Both the position numbers and the translations under genes were made by a program. Under the pieces are notes generated by a model, which was not told where the DNA came from, searched no databases, and was given only the letters and a program-made list of their open reading frames with translations. From positions 1 to 62,439 of the forward strand of contig JAFTUF010000008.1 in the NCBI GenBank assembly GCA_017466405.1: a stretch of DNA of 62,439 bases. Reading direction: 5' to 3'. This document shows positions 1 to 9,038 of this stretch, piece by piece (within the stretch, counting starts at the first letter, position 1; each line of letters begins with the position of its first letter). This DNA is from Bacteroidales bacterium. Its GTDB lineage: Bacteria; Bacteroidota; Bacteroidia; Bacteroidales; F082.

Positions 1-71
1 CCCCCAGATTTATTTTAAAAAATATTTAAAAAAGTTTGGATTTTTGAAATAAAAATATAAACTTTGCAAAA

Positions 72-240
72 CATAATAGAGAGGTAAAATAAAAGTTATG
101 GAGAACAAGAAAAACGACATACGAATCTTAGGTAAGAACAAGTTCATAGAACGTGTGTCTCGGTAAATGACATTTATCGGGAACGTTTTTTAAGAAATAT
201 ATCAAACTACTGACGTGGGAAAATGGGTTCTGCCCATTGA
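72..240 (+). ncRNA. Candidate structured RNA, possibly 6S-like, upstream of the DUF4837 gene
   Basis: Not a protein-coding stretch. A weak -7-like box (TATAAACTTTGC, 55-66) precedes it. A closing stem can form between ATGGAGAAC (98-106) and GTTCT..CCAT (227-231, 234-237). Inside lies a terminal hairpin with AACGT (150-154) against ACGTT (183-187) and CGGTAAA (161-167) against TTTATCG (173-179). A closed stem, open middle and long end hairpin is the 6S layout, and a Bacteroidetes 6S family (6S-Flavo) is known, but I cannot confirm membership. The 3' part has competing hairpins, so it could instead be a cis-acting leader of the next gene. Confidence 0.35.
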
Positions 241-288
241 TGTAGGAAAATTAATAATAAATAGAACCCGCCTTAACAATTATAAATT

Positions 289-1296
289 ATGAAGAGACTT
301 AGTTTAATTGCGGTGATATTGATTTCAATAATGTCATTATCATCATGTCTTAACGAAGATAAGCAGAAAGAGATAAGAAAAGCACGTTCCGTAGGCGGCA
401 CATCCGAGATTCTCATGATTACTCAGAACGACGAACAATGGGAAGGCGCTATGGGACAAGCAGTACGCGATTTCTTTGAACAAGAGCAATACGGCTTGCC
501 ACAACCAGAGAAGAACTTCAAAGTGGCTCATCTCAACATCGATGCTTTGAACGATATGTTCAAGAAACACCGTAACCTCATCATAGCCAAAATTGACGCC
601 GACATCAAGAACCCTTTGGTTGAGACACAGAAAAACTGGATGTCGGATCCTCAGTTTGTCATAAGAATCACAGCTCCTTCTAAAGAATCGTGGGTAAGAA
701 CATTCGACTCACAAAAAGACGGCTTGAAGCTTATGTTCGACCAAAACGAGAGAGCTCGTTTTCAAGAGTTTTTCCGTCCTACCACCGACACCAAGATTGT
801 CAATCAGTTGAAGAAACAATTCGGTGTCAAGATGAACATCCCTGAAGGATATTTCATCGGCATCGACCAAGACGACTTCATGTGGATTCGTAAAGAGACC
901 GCCGACATGAGTATGGCATTTTTGGTTTATGAGTTACCTTACAAAGACACAGCCGATTTCAACCCTGACAATATCATCAAGGTGAGAGACTCCATCGTCA
1001 AGAAATATATTCCAGGTCCTATCGACGGTTCTTATATGACAACCGACAAAGAATTTTTAAAACCTATTTTCAAGACCTTGCCAGAGTTTCCAGCGGGTTA
1101 TGCTGTTGAGACACGCGGATTATGGAATGTCGTCGGCGACTTTATGGCTGGACCTTTTGTATCTTACAGCATAGTAAATCCAGAGCATACAAAAATCGTC
1201 ACAGCAGAAGGCTGGGTCTATTATCCTAACAAGGACAAGAGAGACCTGCTCCGTCAACAAGAGAGCATCTTATATAGCCTTCGATTTGTAGAATAA
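289..1296 (+). CDS. DUF4837 family lipoprotein
   Basis: 335-residue protein with a lipoprotein signal: short basic start, hydrophobic core, then lipobox LSSC with the acylated Cys at residue 20, so it is probably anchored in the cell envelope. The rest is soluble and matches the Bacteroidetes DUF4837 family as I know it, including a central W/F-rich stretch (EGYFIGIDQDDFMWIR, about 185-200) and a C-terminal GWVYYPNKDKRD region. Function is unknown in the family. It is preceded by a possible structured RNA and converges on comM across a hairpin. Confidence 0.85.
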   Translation: MKRLSLIAVILISIMSLSSCLNEDKQKEIRKARSVGGTSEILMITQNDEQWEGAMGQAVRDFFEQEQYGLPQPEKNFKVAHLNIDALNDMFKKHRNLIIAKIDADIKNPLVETQKNWMSDPQFVIRITAPSKESWVRTFDSQKDGLKLMFDQNERARFQEFFRPTTDTKIVNQLKKQFGVKMNIPEGYFIGIDQDDFMWIRKETADMSMAFLVYELPYKDTADFNPDNIIKVRDSIVKKYIPGPIDGSYMTTDKEFLKPIFKTLPEFPAGYAVETRGLWNVVGDFMAGPFVSYSIVNPEHTKIVTAEGWVYYPNKDKRDLLRQQESILYSLRFVE

Positions 1297-1363
1297 GAAC
1301 TTTGTAAAGGCTGTTGAACTTTGAACTAAAGTTGTTAAGCCAGTTCAAAGCGCTATAATAAAG

Positions 1364-1391
1364 ACAGGCATTTTTTAATGTCTGTTTTTAT
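1364..1391. terminator. Hairpin between convergent DUF4837 gene and comM
   Basis: ACAG (1364-1367) and CATT (1369-1372) pair with AATG (1377-1380) and CTGT (1382-1385), followed by a T-run. It lies exactly between two convergent genes, so it probably terminates the plus-strand transcript and perhaps both. Confidence 0.55.
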
Positions 1392-2920
1392 TTTCCCCAG
1401 TTCTCACGGTCGAGACTTCTATATTGTATCGCTTCAGCCAAATGTTCAGTCCTTATATCCGTCGAATCATCGAGGTCGGCTATTGTGCGCGCCACCTTTA
1501 AAATCCTGTCGTACGCCCTCGCCGACAGGTTTAGTCGATCCATAGCTCCTTTAAGTAATTTCGAGCAATCGTCATCGAGAGCGCAATATTTCTGTATCAA
1601 CTTGGAACTCATCTGCGCGTTAGAATGTATGTTAGGAATATCTGCAAAACGCTCCGTCTGTATCTTACGTGCCCGTATCACTCTAGCACGCACATCTTTA
1701 CTTTTCTCGCCTACATTCTTCTTCGACAACTCTTCGAAAGGAACTGGCACCACTTCAATATGAAGGTCTATTCTATCCAACAAAGGTCCAGATATTCTAT
1801 TTAAATATTTCTCGACGGTTCCAGGCAGGCAAGTACATTCCTGAGTTGGATGATTATAATACCCGCATGGACAAGGGTTCATGGCAGCGACGAGCATAAA
1901 GTTAGCAGGAAACTCTATAGTCTGCTTAGCTCGCGCTATTGTCACCAGTCTATCTTCCATAGGTTGTCGCAGCACCTCCAAGACATTGCGTTTAAACTCC
2001 GGCAGCTCATCAAGAAAAAGCACTCCATTGTGAGCTAGAGAAATTTCCCCTGGCTGAGGATAAGCACCACCACCGACTAATCCCACGTATGAAGTGGTAT
2101 GATGAGGGCTTCTGAAAGGTCGCGTCTTTAGCAGCGACAAGCCATTACCGACAAGTCCCACTACAGAATGTATCTTCGTTGTTTCGAGAGCCTCCTTCAA
2201 TGTCATCGGCGGCATAATAGTAGGCAGACGTTTGGCTAACATCGTTTTGCCGCTTCCTGGACTGCCGATAAGGATAACATTGTGAGAACCAGCAGCCGAC
2301 ACTTCTAAGGCACGCTTGATATTCTCCTGACCTTTCACGTCAGAGAAGTCGAAAGCATATACATCATCACTGTCTTCTTCATATCTGCTTATTTCTATAG
2401 GTTGCAATGACGAGGCTCCATTCAGAAAAGAGATAACCTCCATGATGTTATTAACACCATAGACTTCAATATCTTCCACCACAGCAGCCTCTTTGGCATT
2501 CGACATAGGAAGTATGATTCCTTTGAAACCATCTTGCATCGCTCTTATCGCAATAGGCAATACACCTCTGATAGGATTGAGACTGCCATCTAAGGACAAT
2601 TCTCCCATAATAACGTATTTATCAAGAAGTTCAACGCTGACTTGCTCAGACGCTGCCAATATGGCTATCGCAATAGGTAAATCGTATGAACTACCCTCTT
2701 TCCTAATATCTGCTGGAGCCATGTTAATGGTAATCTTCTTTTTGGGATATTTCAAGTCGTTGTTATTCAAGGCTGCTTCTATCCGTTGCTGACTCTCTTT
2801 CACAGCGCTATCAGGCAATCCCACAAGAAAAAACTGTACGCCCCTATCGATGTTAACCTCGATAGTTACAGTGATAGCTTCAATGCCATTCAAGGCACTC
2901 CCGAAGGTTTTTACTAACAT
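1388..2920 (-). CDS. comM: YifB/ComM family Mg-chelatase-like AAA ATPase
   Basis: 510 residues, normal length for the family. It has an N-terminal Lon-protease-like ChlI domain (about 20-160), then an AAA ATPase with Walker A GSPGSGKT (219-226), Walker B region VLFLDELPEF (about 300), and the C-terminal Mg_chelatase_C helical part. In naturally competent bacteria ComM is a hexameric helicase that promotes branch migration during integration of foreign DNA; in Bacteroidetes it is a conserved housekeeping gene. It stands alone: convergent with DUF4837 and followed upstream by a tandem repeat. Cytoplasmic. Confidence 0.93.
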   Translation of the reverse strand: MLVKTFGSALNGIEAITVTIEVNIDRGVQFFLVGLPDSAVKESQQRIEAALNNNDLKYPKKKITINMAPADIRKEGSSYDLPIAIAILAASEQVSVELLDKYVIMGELSLDGSLNPIRGVLPIAIRAMQDGFKGIILPMSNAKEAAVVEDIEVYGVNNIMEVISFLNGASSLQPIEISRYEEDSDDVYAFDFSDVKGQENIKRALEVSAAGSHNVILIGSPGSGKTMLAKRLPTIMPPMTLKEALETTKIHSVVGLVGNGLSLLKTRPFRSPHHTTSYVGLVGGGAYPQPGEISLAHNGVLFLDELPEFKRNVLEVLRQPMEDRLVTIARAKQTIEFPANFMLVAAMNPCPCGYYNHPTQECTCLPGTVEKYLNRISGPLLDRIDLHIEVVPVPFEELSKKNVGEKSKDVRARVIRARKIQTERFADIPNIHSNAQMSSKLIQKYCALDDDCSKLLKGAMDRLNLSARAYDRILKVARTIADLDDSTDIRTEHLAEAIQYRSLDRENWGK

Positions 2921-2950
2921 AACTATTGGTTTAAGGCTTAATATAAAATT

Positions 2951-3006
2951 GAAAGTTGAAAATTGAAAGTTGAAAATTGAAAGTTGAAAATTGAAAGTTG
3001 AAAATT
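2951..3006. repeat. 14-bp tandem repeat, four copies
   Basis: Four perfect copies of GAAAGTTGAAAATT sit head to tail in the short gap between gldB and comM. They are followed by a second ladder of TTGTTAATTGTTAACTG type (about 3016-3050). They resemble the other ladder repeats that fill gaps between backbone genes here. Confidence 0.9.
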
Positions 3007-3048
3007 GAAAGTTTTATATTGTAATTGTTAATTGTTAACTGTTAATTG

Positions 3049-4092
3049 TCAATTTTTCGGCTTATATTGTGACGCCTGGAAAATCTGCTGTATATCATCA
3101 TTTGCCATCAGTTCTTGCAGACTCACATCATTATTTGTCATATAAGAGCGTATTATTTGGAGTCCTATATATTCGCCGAGACGAGCTGGTGATTCATTGG
3201 AAAAAGCCTGAGTGAAAGGACCGTCGCCGAAGAATGTACGATACATCTCTAATCCTTTAGAATACAACATATCATTACCAACAATTGACGCCCACACATC
3301 AGCTTCATGATTTTCGACCCACTGCATCTGAGAACTAGAATATCCCATCAAGATGGAGTCTGGCATGGAAGGATTCATTGCCTCAATGAAATAATACATC
3401 TTCCCGACTTCAATCATCTCAGTAAGCAAATCCTTCTGAATACGTTGACGATACACTCCATTATAATATAGAAATTGCGCCAAATCTCTTGTGATATACG
3501 TAGGTTGACAACGAATAGAACGATAGCGAGGCATGCCTACATAATCATAAATCTTGTCTTCGTTGCCAAGATAAAAATCAAGGCTTATAAGAACATCATT
3601 ATCTTTCATATAAACAGGAGACGTATTGTAATCTATTCCTGATATATAATAATAGATTGTAGGATTGTTTATTTCAGGATAATAATAGTTAAACCTTTGG
3701 AATACAGACTTAATATCATTCTCCAATGCACTAAAGTCCTTGAATTTCTCTTCCACCATATTATTTATCTTTACAGAAAATGTATCTGTAACAAAATCTT
3801 TTAAGAAAGAAGCAGTCCTGTCAAAATCACGAATATCTTCAAAGAAGAAAGGAAAGTCAGGTTTTATCGTCATCAGTTCTTCGTTGAAATTTGCAGTATC
3901 CAAAGAAAAAAGAGCCTTACTGTATAATTTACTCTCAATATTCTGTGGCTCAAGTTTCTTGTACTCCACATCCAACTTATTTTTATAAGACTTTGATTTC
4001 TCGCATGAGGTAAACGCCAAGAACAACATAAATATAAAGAGGCATAAAAGACTTCCTGAAAGGAGTTTCGCTATTTTAATGTGACTATTCAT
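3049..4092 (-). CDS. gldB: Gliding motility lipoprotein GldB family
   Basis: About 347 residues from the chosen ATG at 4092. An upstream in-frame ATG at 4128 lies on or ahead of the promoter box (4118-4125), so it is unlikely to be used. The start gives a signal peptide ending in lipobox FTSC. The body shows the GldB-like pattern of Tyr- and Asp-rich stretches (YYYISGIDYNTSP; DISLDFYLG-type segment) and the HEADVW motif near residue 275. GldB homologues occur in gliding and non-gliding Bacteroidetes and belong to the envelope set around the type IX secretion/gliding apparatus; the biochemical role is unsettled. gldH lies at 29.5 kb. Confidence 0.85.
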   Translation of the reverse strand: MNSHIKIAKLLSGSLLCLFIFMLFLAFTSCEKSKSYKNKLDVEYKKLEPQNIESKLYSKALFSLDTANFNEELMTIKPDFPFFFEDIRDFDRTASFLKDFVTDTFSVKINNMVEEKFKDFSALENDIKSVFQRFNYYYPEINNPTIYYYISGIDYNTSPVYMKDNDVLISLDFYLGNEDKIYDYVGMPRYRSIRCQPTYITRDLAQFLYYNGVYRQRIQKDLLTEMIEVGKMYYFIEAMNPSMPDSILMGYSSSQMQWVENHEADVWASIVGNDMLYSKGLEMYRTFFGDGPFTQAFSNESPARLGEYIGLQIIRSYMTNNDVSLQELMANDDIQQIFQASQYKPKN

Positions 4093-4117
4093 ATATAAAT
4101 TTATTTTTCTTTCTCTG

Positions 4118-4125
4118 CAAATATA
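4118..4125 (-). promoter_or_regulatory. -7 box of gldB
   Basis: TATATTTG followed by CAG on the minus strand, an exact match to the Bacteroidetes TAnnTTTG element, about 26 bases ahead of the chosen gldB ATG. Confidence 0.6.
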
Positions 4126-4128
4126 CAA

Positions 4129-4449
4129 CGAAAAAACGCTGTTTTTTTCATTTTAACATTATTTAAGATTTTAATGAAAAAGCTAGTATTTTCATTATTA
4201 TTCTTTCATATATTTTTTAACATAACAAACACAAATATTCCATTATTATTGTAGCTTACATTATAATAATCAAGGAAATATGTTTTATCAAAGCATCACT
4301 TACAATTACGAACACATAAAACCTGACTTTTGATAAAAATCGTCAGTAGATAAAGAAAAAGTAAAAGTTTTTTAACAAAAAAGCGACAAAAATTCCCAGC
4401 AAGACAATATTACTTTCACTGGCACTTCGACAGGCTCATCATGCCACTA
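4129..4449. other. 321-bp AT-rich gap with a small palindrome
   Basis: No gene seen between gldB and the SAM hydrolase gene. Near its left-hand strand end is TGGCA..TGCCA (4420-4424 / 4442-4446) enclosing CTTCGACAGGCTCAT. The CTTCGACAGGCTCA core is a dispersed intergenic motif I recognise from many unrelated bacterial genomes. On the minus strand it would form a hairpin just after the SAM hydrolase stop codon. Confidence 0.5.
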
Positions 4450-5271
4450 TTAGAATAAGGTGTTAGCATTATTATTCGTCGGCAAATCTTTTTCTGTCTC
4501 AAAGTAAACATCAACAGCCGAGTCGCGTTCCATTCCGAGGAGCGATGCAGCTTTACCGTGATTAATCGCAATCTCCATAAAACCATGAGTCCCAAAAAGA
4601 GCGAGGATTTCCGATTCCGGCACATCTTGGTAACTTTCAATAATACTCTCTATTTTGTAAATACCACAACACACTTTGATTGTAAATTTACGTCCTGCTC
4701 TAATCTGCTCAAAAAGTGATTTTGGAATATTCGTCACCAAATTCTCGTATGCATCTACATAATTAACCAAGCCATGAATAGAATTTGCATCGTATGAAGG
4801 CTTCAATTCAATTTTTTTCTTGATGCTATATTCCTTTCCAATATCCGACAGTATAGCACCTTTGTATAACATCACAGCGACTTTCACAAAACGATCTCTC
4901 GTACTAAAAGTAAAAAAATCGGTATCTTGCATAACATCAATAATCACAGCCTCGTAAGGATCACTATCGATAATTAATGAGAAAATGGAGTTGTCGGTAC
5001 CTATAAAATAATGCCCATTGCATTTAAGTAACACATGAGGATTGTCTTTAGATTCTTCTGTGTCGATAGCAAGAATATGGATCGTTCCTTCTGGGAAGTT
5101 TTTATAACAATTTTTAACGATAAAAGCGGCTGAGCGAATATCGAAAGGCTCGATATTGTGAGTTATATCCACAACATTGGCTTCTGGCAATGCGGAGTAG
5201 ATAGCTCCTTTCACAGCAGGAACATAGAAATCTGATAAACCCCAATCGCTCGTCAATGTTATGATTGCCAT
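4450..5271 (-). CDS. SAM hydroxide adenosyltransferase (DUF62; chlorinase/fluorinase superfamily)
   Basis: About 273 residues from the ATG at 5271; the ATG at 5304 would add a non-conserved hydrophobic tail before the family N-terminus MAIITLTSDWG. The fold opens with TLTSDWGLSDFYVPAVKG, holding the conserved Asp pair, followed by the VDITHNIEPFDI segment and the C-terminal barrel. Relatives use hydroxide, not halide, to split S-adenosylmethionine into adenosine and methionine. The halide-specific insertion is not evident. Physiological role unclear, perhaps SAM housekeeping. Divergent from phoH. Confidence 0.88.
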   Translation of the reverse strand: MAIITLTSDWGLSDFYVPAVKGAIYSALPEANVVDITHNIEPFDIRSAAFIVKNCYKNFPEGTIHILAIDTEESKDNPHVLLKCNGHYFIGTDNSIFSLIIDSDPYEAVIIDVMQDTDFFTFSTRDRFVKVAVMLYKGAILSDIGKEYSIKKKIELKPSYDANSIHGLVNYVDAYENLVTNIPKSLFEQIRAGRKFTIKVCCGIYKIESIIESYQDVPESEILALFGTHGFMEIAINHGKAASLLGMERDSAVDVYFETEKDLPTNNNANTLF

Positions 5272-5405
5272 TATTATTGAAATTAAAACTATTAAAAAAG
5301 CCACCCTAAATATGAGGGTTGCAAAGATACATTTTTAGAAATATTAATAAAAGACAATATTAAAAATTTTATTAACATTTTTTCGGTTTTTATTCCGATT
5401 ACACT

Positions 5406-5413
5406 TATCTTTG
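5406..5413 (+). promoter_or_regulatory. -7 box of phoH
   Basis: TATCTTTG, exact Bacteroidetes -7 consensus, 28 bases ahead of the phoH ATG in the divergent gap. Confidence 0.65.
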
Positions 5414-5441
5414 TAAATGATTTAAAACAAAAGGAAAAATA

Positions 5442-6443
5442 ATGGCGGAACAAATAGTTCAAGTTGAAAATGTAAATCCTAGTGATTTGTATGGAACTAA
5501 CGATCAGCATCTTACAATGATAAGGTCGTTATTTCCAAAAATAAAAATCATTGCCCGCGGCGATTATATAAAGATAATAGGAGAAGACGATGAAGTTGAA
5601 TATTTTATCAATCGTCTCAATCTGCTGATACTTCATTTGGAACGATACGGGAATATCAGTTCTAAAGTCATTGAAGACATCATGTTATGTGCCGGCGAAT
5701 CAGATTTCATAAAAAATCTTAATGACAGCGAGGTTTTGGTCTATGGACGTAATGGTTTGCAGATAAAAGCGATGACAGCCAACCAGAAATTAATGGTGAA
5801 GGCTTCGGAAGAAAAAGATATGATTTTCGCCATCGGTCCTGCTGGTACTGGAAAGACATACACTGCCGTTGCATTAGCAGTGAGAGCACTGAAAAACAAG
5901 GAAGTACGACGTATCATCTTAACACGCCCAGCCGTTGAAGCAGGCGAAAACCTCGGTTTCCTTCCAGGTGATCTGAAAGAAAAATTAGACCCATATTTAC
6001 AACCTCTTTATGACGCTTTACGCGACATGTTGCCACAGACCAAACTTCAAGGTTATATGGAAGATGGAACTATTGAGATTGCGCCGCTTGCCTTCATGCG
6101 CGGACGTACCCTTGACCATGCTTTCGTTATCTTAGACGAGGCTCAAAATGCAACGCGCTCACAGCTTAAGATGTTCTTAACCAGAATGGGACGCTCTGCA
6201 AAGTTCGTCATCACAGGCGACATAACACAGATTGACTTACCTAAGAACCAACCTTCAGGACTGCCTCAGGCTATAGAAGTGTTAAAAGATGTTAAAGGTA
6301 TCGACTTTATCTTCCTAAACGAAAAAGACGTGGTACGTCATAAACTCGTCACCGACATTGTCAACGCTTATAAGAGATATTATTATGACTCAGACAAGGA
6401 CAATGACTCGGACAATACAAAAACAATAATAATTGACGATTGA
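5442..6443 (+). CDS. phoH: PhoH family P-loop ATPase
   Basis: 333 residues. An N-terminal small nucleic-acid-binding-like region (about 20-75) is followed by the PhoH ATPase core with Walker A GPAGTGKT (132-139), VILDEAQNAT (Walker B, about 230) and TGDITQIDLP. PhoH-like proteins are cytoplasmic ATPases linked to RNA metabolism and often sit near ybeY in other bacteria; ybeY is not visible here. It is followed after 44 bases by purC, which has its own -7 box. The acidic Asp-rich tail is ordinary for Bacteroidales copies. Confidence 0.92.
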   Translation: MAEQIVQVENVNPSDLYGTNDQHLTMIRSLFPKIKIIARGDYIKIIGEDDEVEYFINRLNLLILHLERYGNISSKVIEDIMLCAGESDFIKNLNDSEVLVYGRNGLQIKAMTANQKLMVKASEEKDMIFAIGPAGTGKTYTAVALAVRALKNKEVRRIILTRPAVEAGENLGFLPGDLKEKLDPYLQPLYDALRDMLPQTKLQGYMEDGTIEIAPLAFMRGRTLDHAFVILDEAQNATRSQLKMFLTRMGRSAKFVITGDITQIDLPKNQPSGLPQAIEVLKDVKGIDFIFLNEKDVVRHKLVTDIVNAYKRYYYDSDKDNDSDNTKTIIIDD

Positions 6444-6460
6444 TATTAACTTAAAAATAT

Positions 6461-6468
6461 TATTTTTG
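6461..6468 (+). promoter_or_regulatory. -7 box of purC
   Basis: TATTTTTG followed by CA, in the 44-base gap between phoH and purC. It suggests purC has its own promoter although the genes are close. Confidence 0.6.
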
Positions 6469-6487
6469 CATCATAAAAACATATAAT

Positions 6488-7438
6488 ATGAACGCTATAA
6501 CTAAAACAGATTTTAACTTCAAAGGACAGACAAAAGTATATCACGGCAAAGTTCGCGATGTATATTTCATTGATAACAAATACCTTGTAATGGTTGCTTC
6601 CGACCGTATTTCGGCATTCGATGTAATCCTTCCAGAAGGTATCCCTTATAAAGGACAAGTATTAAACCAGATAGCAGCCTTGTTCTTGGACGAGACAACC
6701 GACATCGTTCCTAACTGGAAAATAGCTACTCCAGACCCAATGGTCACTGTCGGAAAACTCTGCAAACCTTTCCCTGTAGAGATGATTATCCGCGGCTACC
6801 TCACCGGAAGTTCTTGGCGCACATACAAAAGCGGTAAACGCGAAATATGCGGCGTGCCAATCCCTGACGGAATGAAGGAACACCAACGTTTCGAAAAACC
6901 AATCATCACTCCTACAACAAAAGCCGACGAAGGTCATGACGAAGATATCTCACGCGAAGAGATTATACGTCAAGGTCTTATCAGCGAAGAAGACTACAAA
7001 CAAATTGAAGAAATAACATACAAATTGTTCCAACGCGGAAGCGAAATAGCTGCTAAACACGGTCTTATCTTAGTCGATACAAAATACGAATTCGGCAAGA
7101 TTGGCGACCAAATCTACCTCATGGACGAAATCCACACTCCTGACTCATCTCGCTATTTCATCGCCGACCAATATGAAGAATGCTTCGAAAAAGGTCTTCC
7201 TGTAAAACAACTTTCAAAAGAGTTCGTTCGCGAATGGCTTATGGCTAACGGTTTCCAAGGACAAGAAGGTCAACAAGTTCCAGAGATGACACCAGAAATC
7301 GTAAATAGCATTTCTGAACGTTATATTGAACTTTACGAAAAGGTTACAGGTAAGAAATTCGAGAAAGCCGACAACTCAGACGATGTCTTGAAACGCATCG
7401 AGAAAAATATAGCAAATTGCCTTGAAGGACTTGAATAA
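6488..7438 (+). CDS. purC: Phosphoribosylaminoimidazole-succinocarboxamide synthase
   Basis: 316 residues, the longer SAICAR synthetase form common in Bacteroidetes. It couples aspartate to CAIR using ATP in de novo purine synthesis. Visible signatures are GKVRDVYFI near the start, [19 protein letters not shown] (about 38-56), the [17 protein letters not shown] segment (about 99-115) and [12 protein letters not shown] (about 218-229) in the ATP/aspartate site. The gene is followed immediately by a self-complementary ladder repeat that probably ends transcription against the convergent neighbour. Confidence 0.96.
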   Translation: MNAITKTDFNFKGQTKVYHGKVRDVYFIDNKYLVMVASDRISAFDVILPEGIPYKGQVLNQIAALFLDETTDIVPNWKIATPDPMVTVGKLCKPFPVEMIIRGYLTGSSWRTYKSGKREICGVPIPDGMKEHQRFEKPIITPTTKADEGHDEDISREEIIRQGLISEEDYKQIEEITYKLFQRGSEIAAKHGLILVDTKYEFGKIGDQIYLMDEIHTPDSSRYFIADQYEECFEKGLPVKQLSKEFVREWLMANGFQGQEGQQVPEMTPEIVNSISERYIELYEKVTGKKFEKADNSDDVLKRIEKNIANCLEGLE

Positions 7439-7440
7439 GA

Positions 7441-7531
7441 TGCTAAATTGCTGAGATACTGAGTTGCTGAGATACTGAGTTGCTGAGTGACTTAGTATCT
7501 TAGCATCTTAGCATCTTAGTATCTTAGCAAC
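7441..7531. repeat. Self-complementary ladder repeat after purC
   Basis: The left half repeats GAGATACTGAGTTGCT; the right half repeats CTTAGTATCTTAGCAT, which is its reverse complement allowing G-T pairs. The whole block can fold into one long hairpin between convergent genes, so it may act as a two-way terminator. Confidence 0.8.
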
Positions 7532-7536
7532 TTTCC

Positions 7537-8388
7537 TCAATAATCCATCATCTCTCTCAATTCGTTTGCTTCGGATTCCTTGCCGCTCATCGAGTAGGTC
7601 TTTATCAAGGTCTTAAATAATTTCTTCACGATAAACTCGTTTTTGGAAGGCTCAAAATATTTCAATTCCGACTTTACATTCAACTGCGACAGATAGTTAC
7701 GTATGTCTCTTCTCGTAAGGACATTTCCATTATTATAAGGATTTATGTAAAACAAAACATCTTCGAGTTGCGGAAATCGTTCTGTCTTGTTACAATATGC
7801 CAAGATGAAATGATTCGGCAAATCAACACCATAGATTGGAATATCAAGACGTTCTGCAACAATGCAATACAACATTCCCAACGAAAGAGGATTTCCGATG
7901 CGAGTCTCTAAAAGAGTGTTTATGAAATAATAATCCGGATTATTCAAGTAATTGGTGTCGCCATGGAATTTATTTACATCGTAGATAATATGATTCAAGG
8001 TCTTAACCTGTTCTAAAGGAGTTAGTTCGCTATTAAGTTCCTGCTCAGCTTGTTCAATAATCATCATTAGTTGAAATCCATACCAAGCCCAGTCGGCTTT
8101 TGGATAATGATGTTTTGCCAAAATAAAATAAGGCTCCATCAAGTCGTGTTCTCTCTTGTCGCGCCACGATTTAAGCTTCTTCATAATATCGTGACGTTCA
8201 ATAATGTATATGAGATATTCTATACGTTGACGATGATAGAAATCACTGATATTATTGATTTTCTTCTTCAAAAAAGGAAGAGCTTTCTCGCCAAACGAGA
8301 TGATGGCATCGGCCACATTATTATATAGGTGTTCATCAGGTTCGTCGGTGAGGAACATCAATGCGTTGAGAGTATCCGTTGTTTTCAT
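7537..8388 (-). CDS. SirB1/Transglut_core2 family protein
   Basis: 283 residues. The N-terminal half is helical and repeat-like. The centre carries the Transglut_core2 signature around PDYYFINTLLETRIGNPLSL (about 157-176) and VDLPNHFILAY (about 198-208). Relatives include SirB1 and the N-terminal part of some TPR proteins. The transglutaminase-like fold is clear, but the usual catalytic Cys is not obvious in LGMLYCIVAERL beyond Cys182, so activity is uncertain. Cytoplasmic, no signal peptide. It may be co-transcribed after nadD and yicC, with a 67-base gap. Confidence 0.8.
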   Translation of the reverse strand: MKTTDTLNALMFLTDEPDEHLYNNVADAIISFGEKALPFLKKKINNISDFYHRQRIEYLIYIIERHDIMKKLKSWRDKREHDLMEPYFILAKHHYPKADWAWYGFQLMMIIEQAEQELNSELTPLEQVKTLNHIIYDVNKFHGDTNYLNNPDYYFINTLLETRIGNPLSLGMLYCIVAERLDIPIYGVDLPNHFILAYCNKTERFPQLEDVLFYINPYNNGNVLTRRDIRNYLSQLNVKSELKYFEPSKNEFIVKKLFKTLIKTYSMSGKESEANELREMMDY

Positions 8389-8455
8389 GTTATTGTTGTT
8401 TTAAACAAGAAACAACGAAATGAAAATAAAGTTTGAAGTAAGTTAAAAAGAAATA

Positions 8456-9037
8456 TTATCTGTAGAAATTCATGTCTATCATATACTTATAAGAAACTTC
8501 CGGCATAAAATATCTCAGGTCGATATTTTTCGCGACAGCGTCTCTTATGAAGGTTGATGATATTTCAATTTCAGGAGCGTCAATCACTTGCACCGATTTA
8601 TGATTAACCAAGTCGCCGCCATCGTAATTCTTTCTCGGATAGACTAAAAGATGATAATTCTCTAGAATAAGCTGATAGTTTTTCCATTTCTTAAAACCTG
8701 CCAAGTTATCCATTCCGCAGATGAGATAGAAGTCGGTATTAGGATGACGTTCCGACAGACGTACAAGAGTATCAATAGTATAAGATGGTTTTGGCATATA
8801 AAACTCTATGTCGCAGACCTCAAAACGCTCGTCATTTTTCACCGCCATCTCAAGCATATCACGTCGATGATGATCTTGAAGCAGCGACTTTTTGTCTTTG
8901 AAAGGATTTTGAGGACTGACGACAAACCAGACTGAATCCAAATCGGTGTATTCTACAATATAATTGGCGAGCATCAGATGTCCGTTATGGACGGGATTGA
9001 ATGAGCCAAAAAACAAACCGATTTTTCTTCTCATCAT
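8456..9037 (-). CDS. nadD: Nicotinate-nucleotide adenylyltransferase
   Basis: 193 residues, normal length. Converts nicotinate mononucleotide and ATP to deamido-NAD in NAD synthesis. The nucleotidyltransferase motif GSFNPVHNGHL (11-21, the HxGH type) is intact, and the C-terminal EISSTFIRDAV matches the ISSTxIR signature. The start follows the yicC stop codon by one base (two adjacent ATGs; the second gives MRRKIG), so the two genes are almost certainly translationally linked. The final NAD step, nadE, is at 24.9 kb in this window. Confidence 0.95.
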   Translation of the reverse strand: MMRRKIGLFFGSFNPVHNGHLMLANYIVEYTDLDSVWFVVSPQNPFKDKKSLLQDHHRRDMLEMAVKNDERFEVCDIEFYMPKPSYTIDTLVRLSERHPNTDFYLICGMDNLAGFKKWKNYQLILENYHLLVYPRKNYDGGDLVNHKSVQVIDAPEIEISSTFIRDAVAKNIDLRYFMPEVSYKYMIDMNFYR

Positions 9038-9038
9038 C

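Noticed and set aside
2951-3006. CRISPR-like repeats
   Set aside because: Units are directly adjacent with no spacers and no cas genes occur in the window; these are simple tandem repeats.
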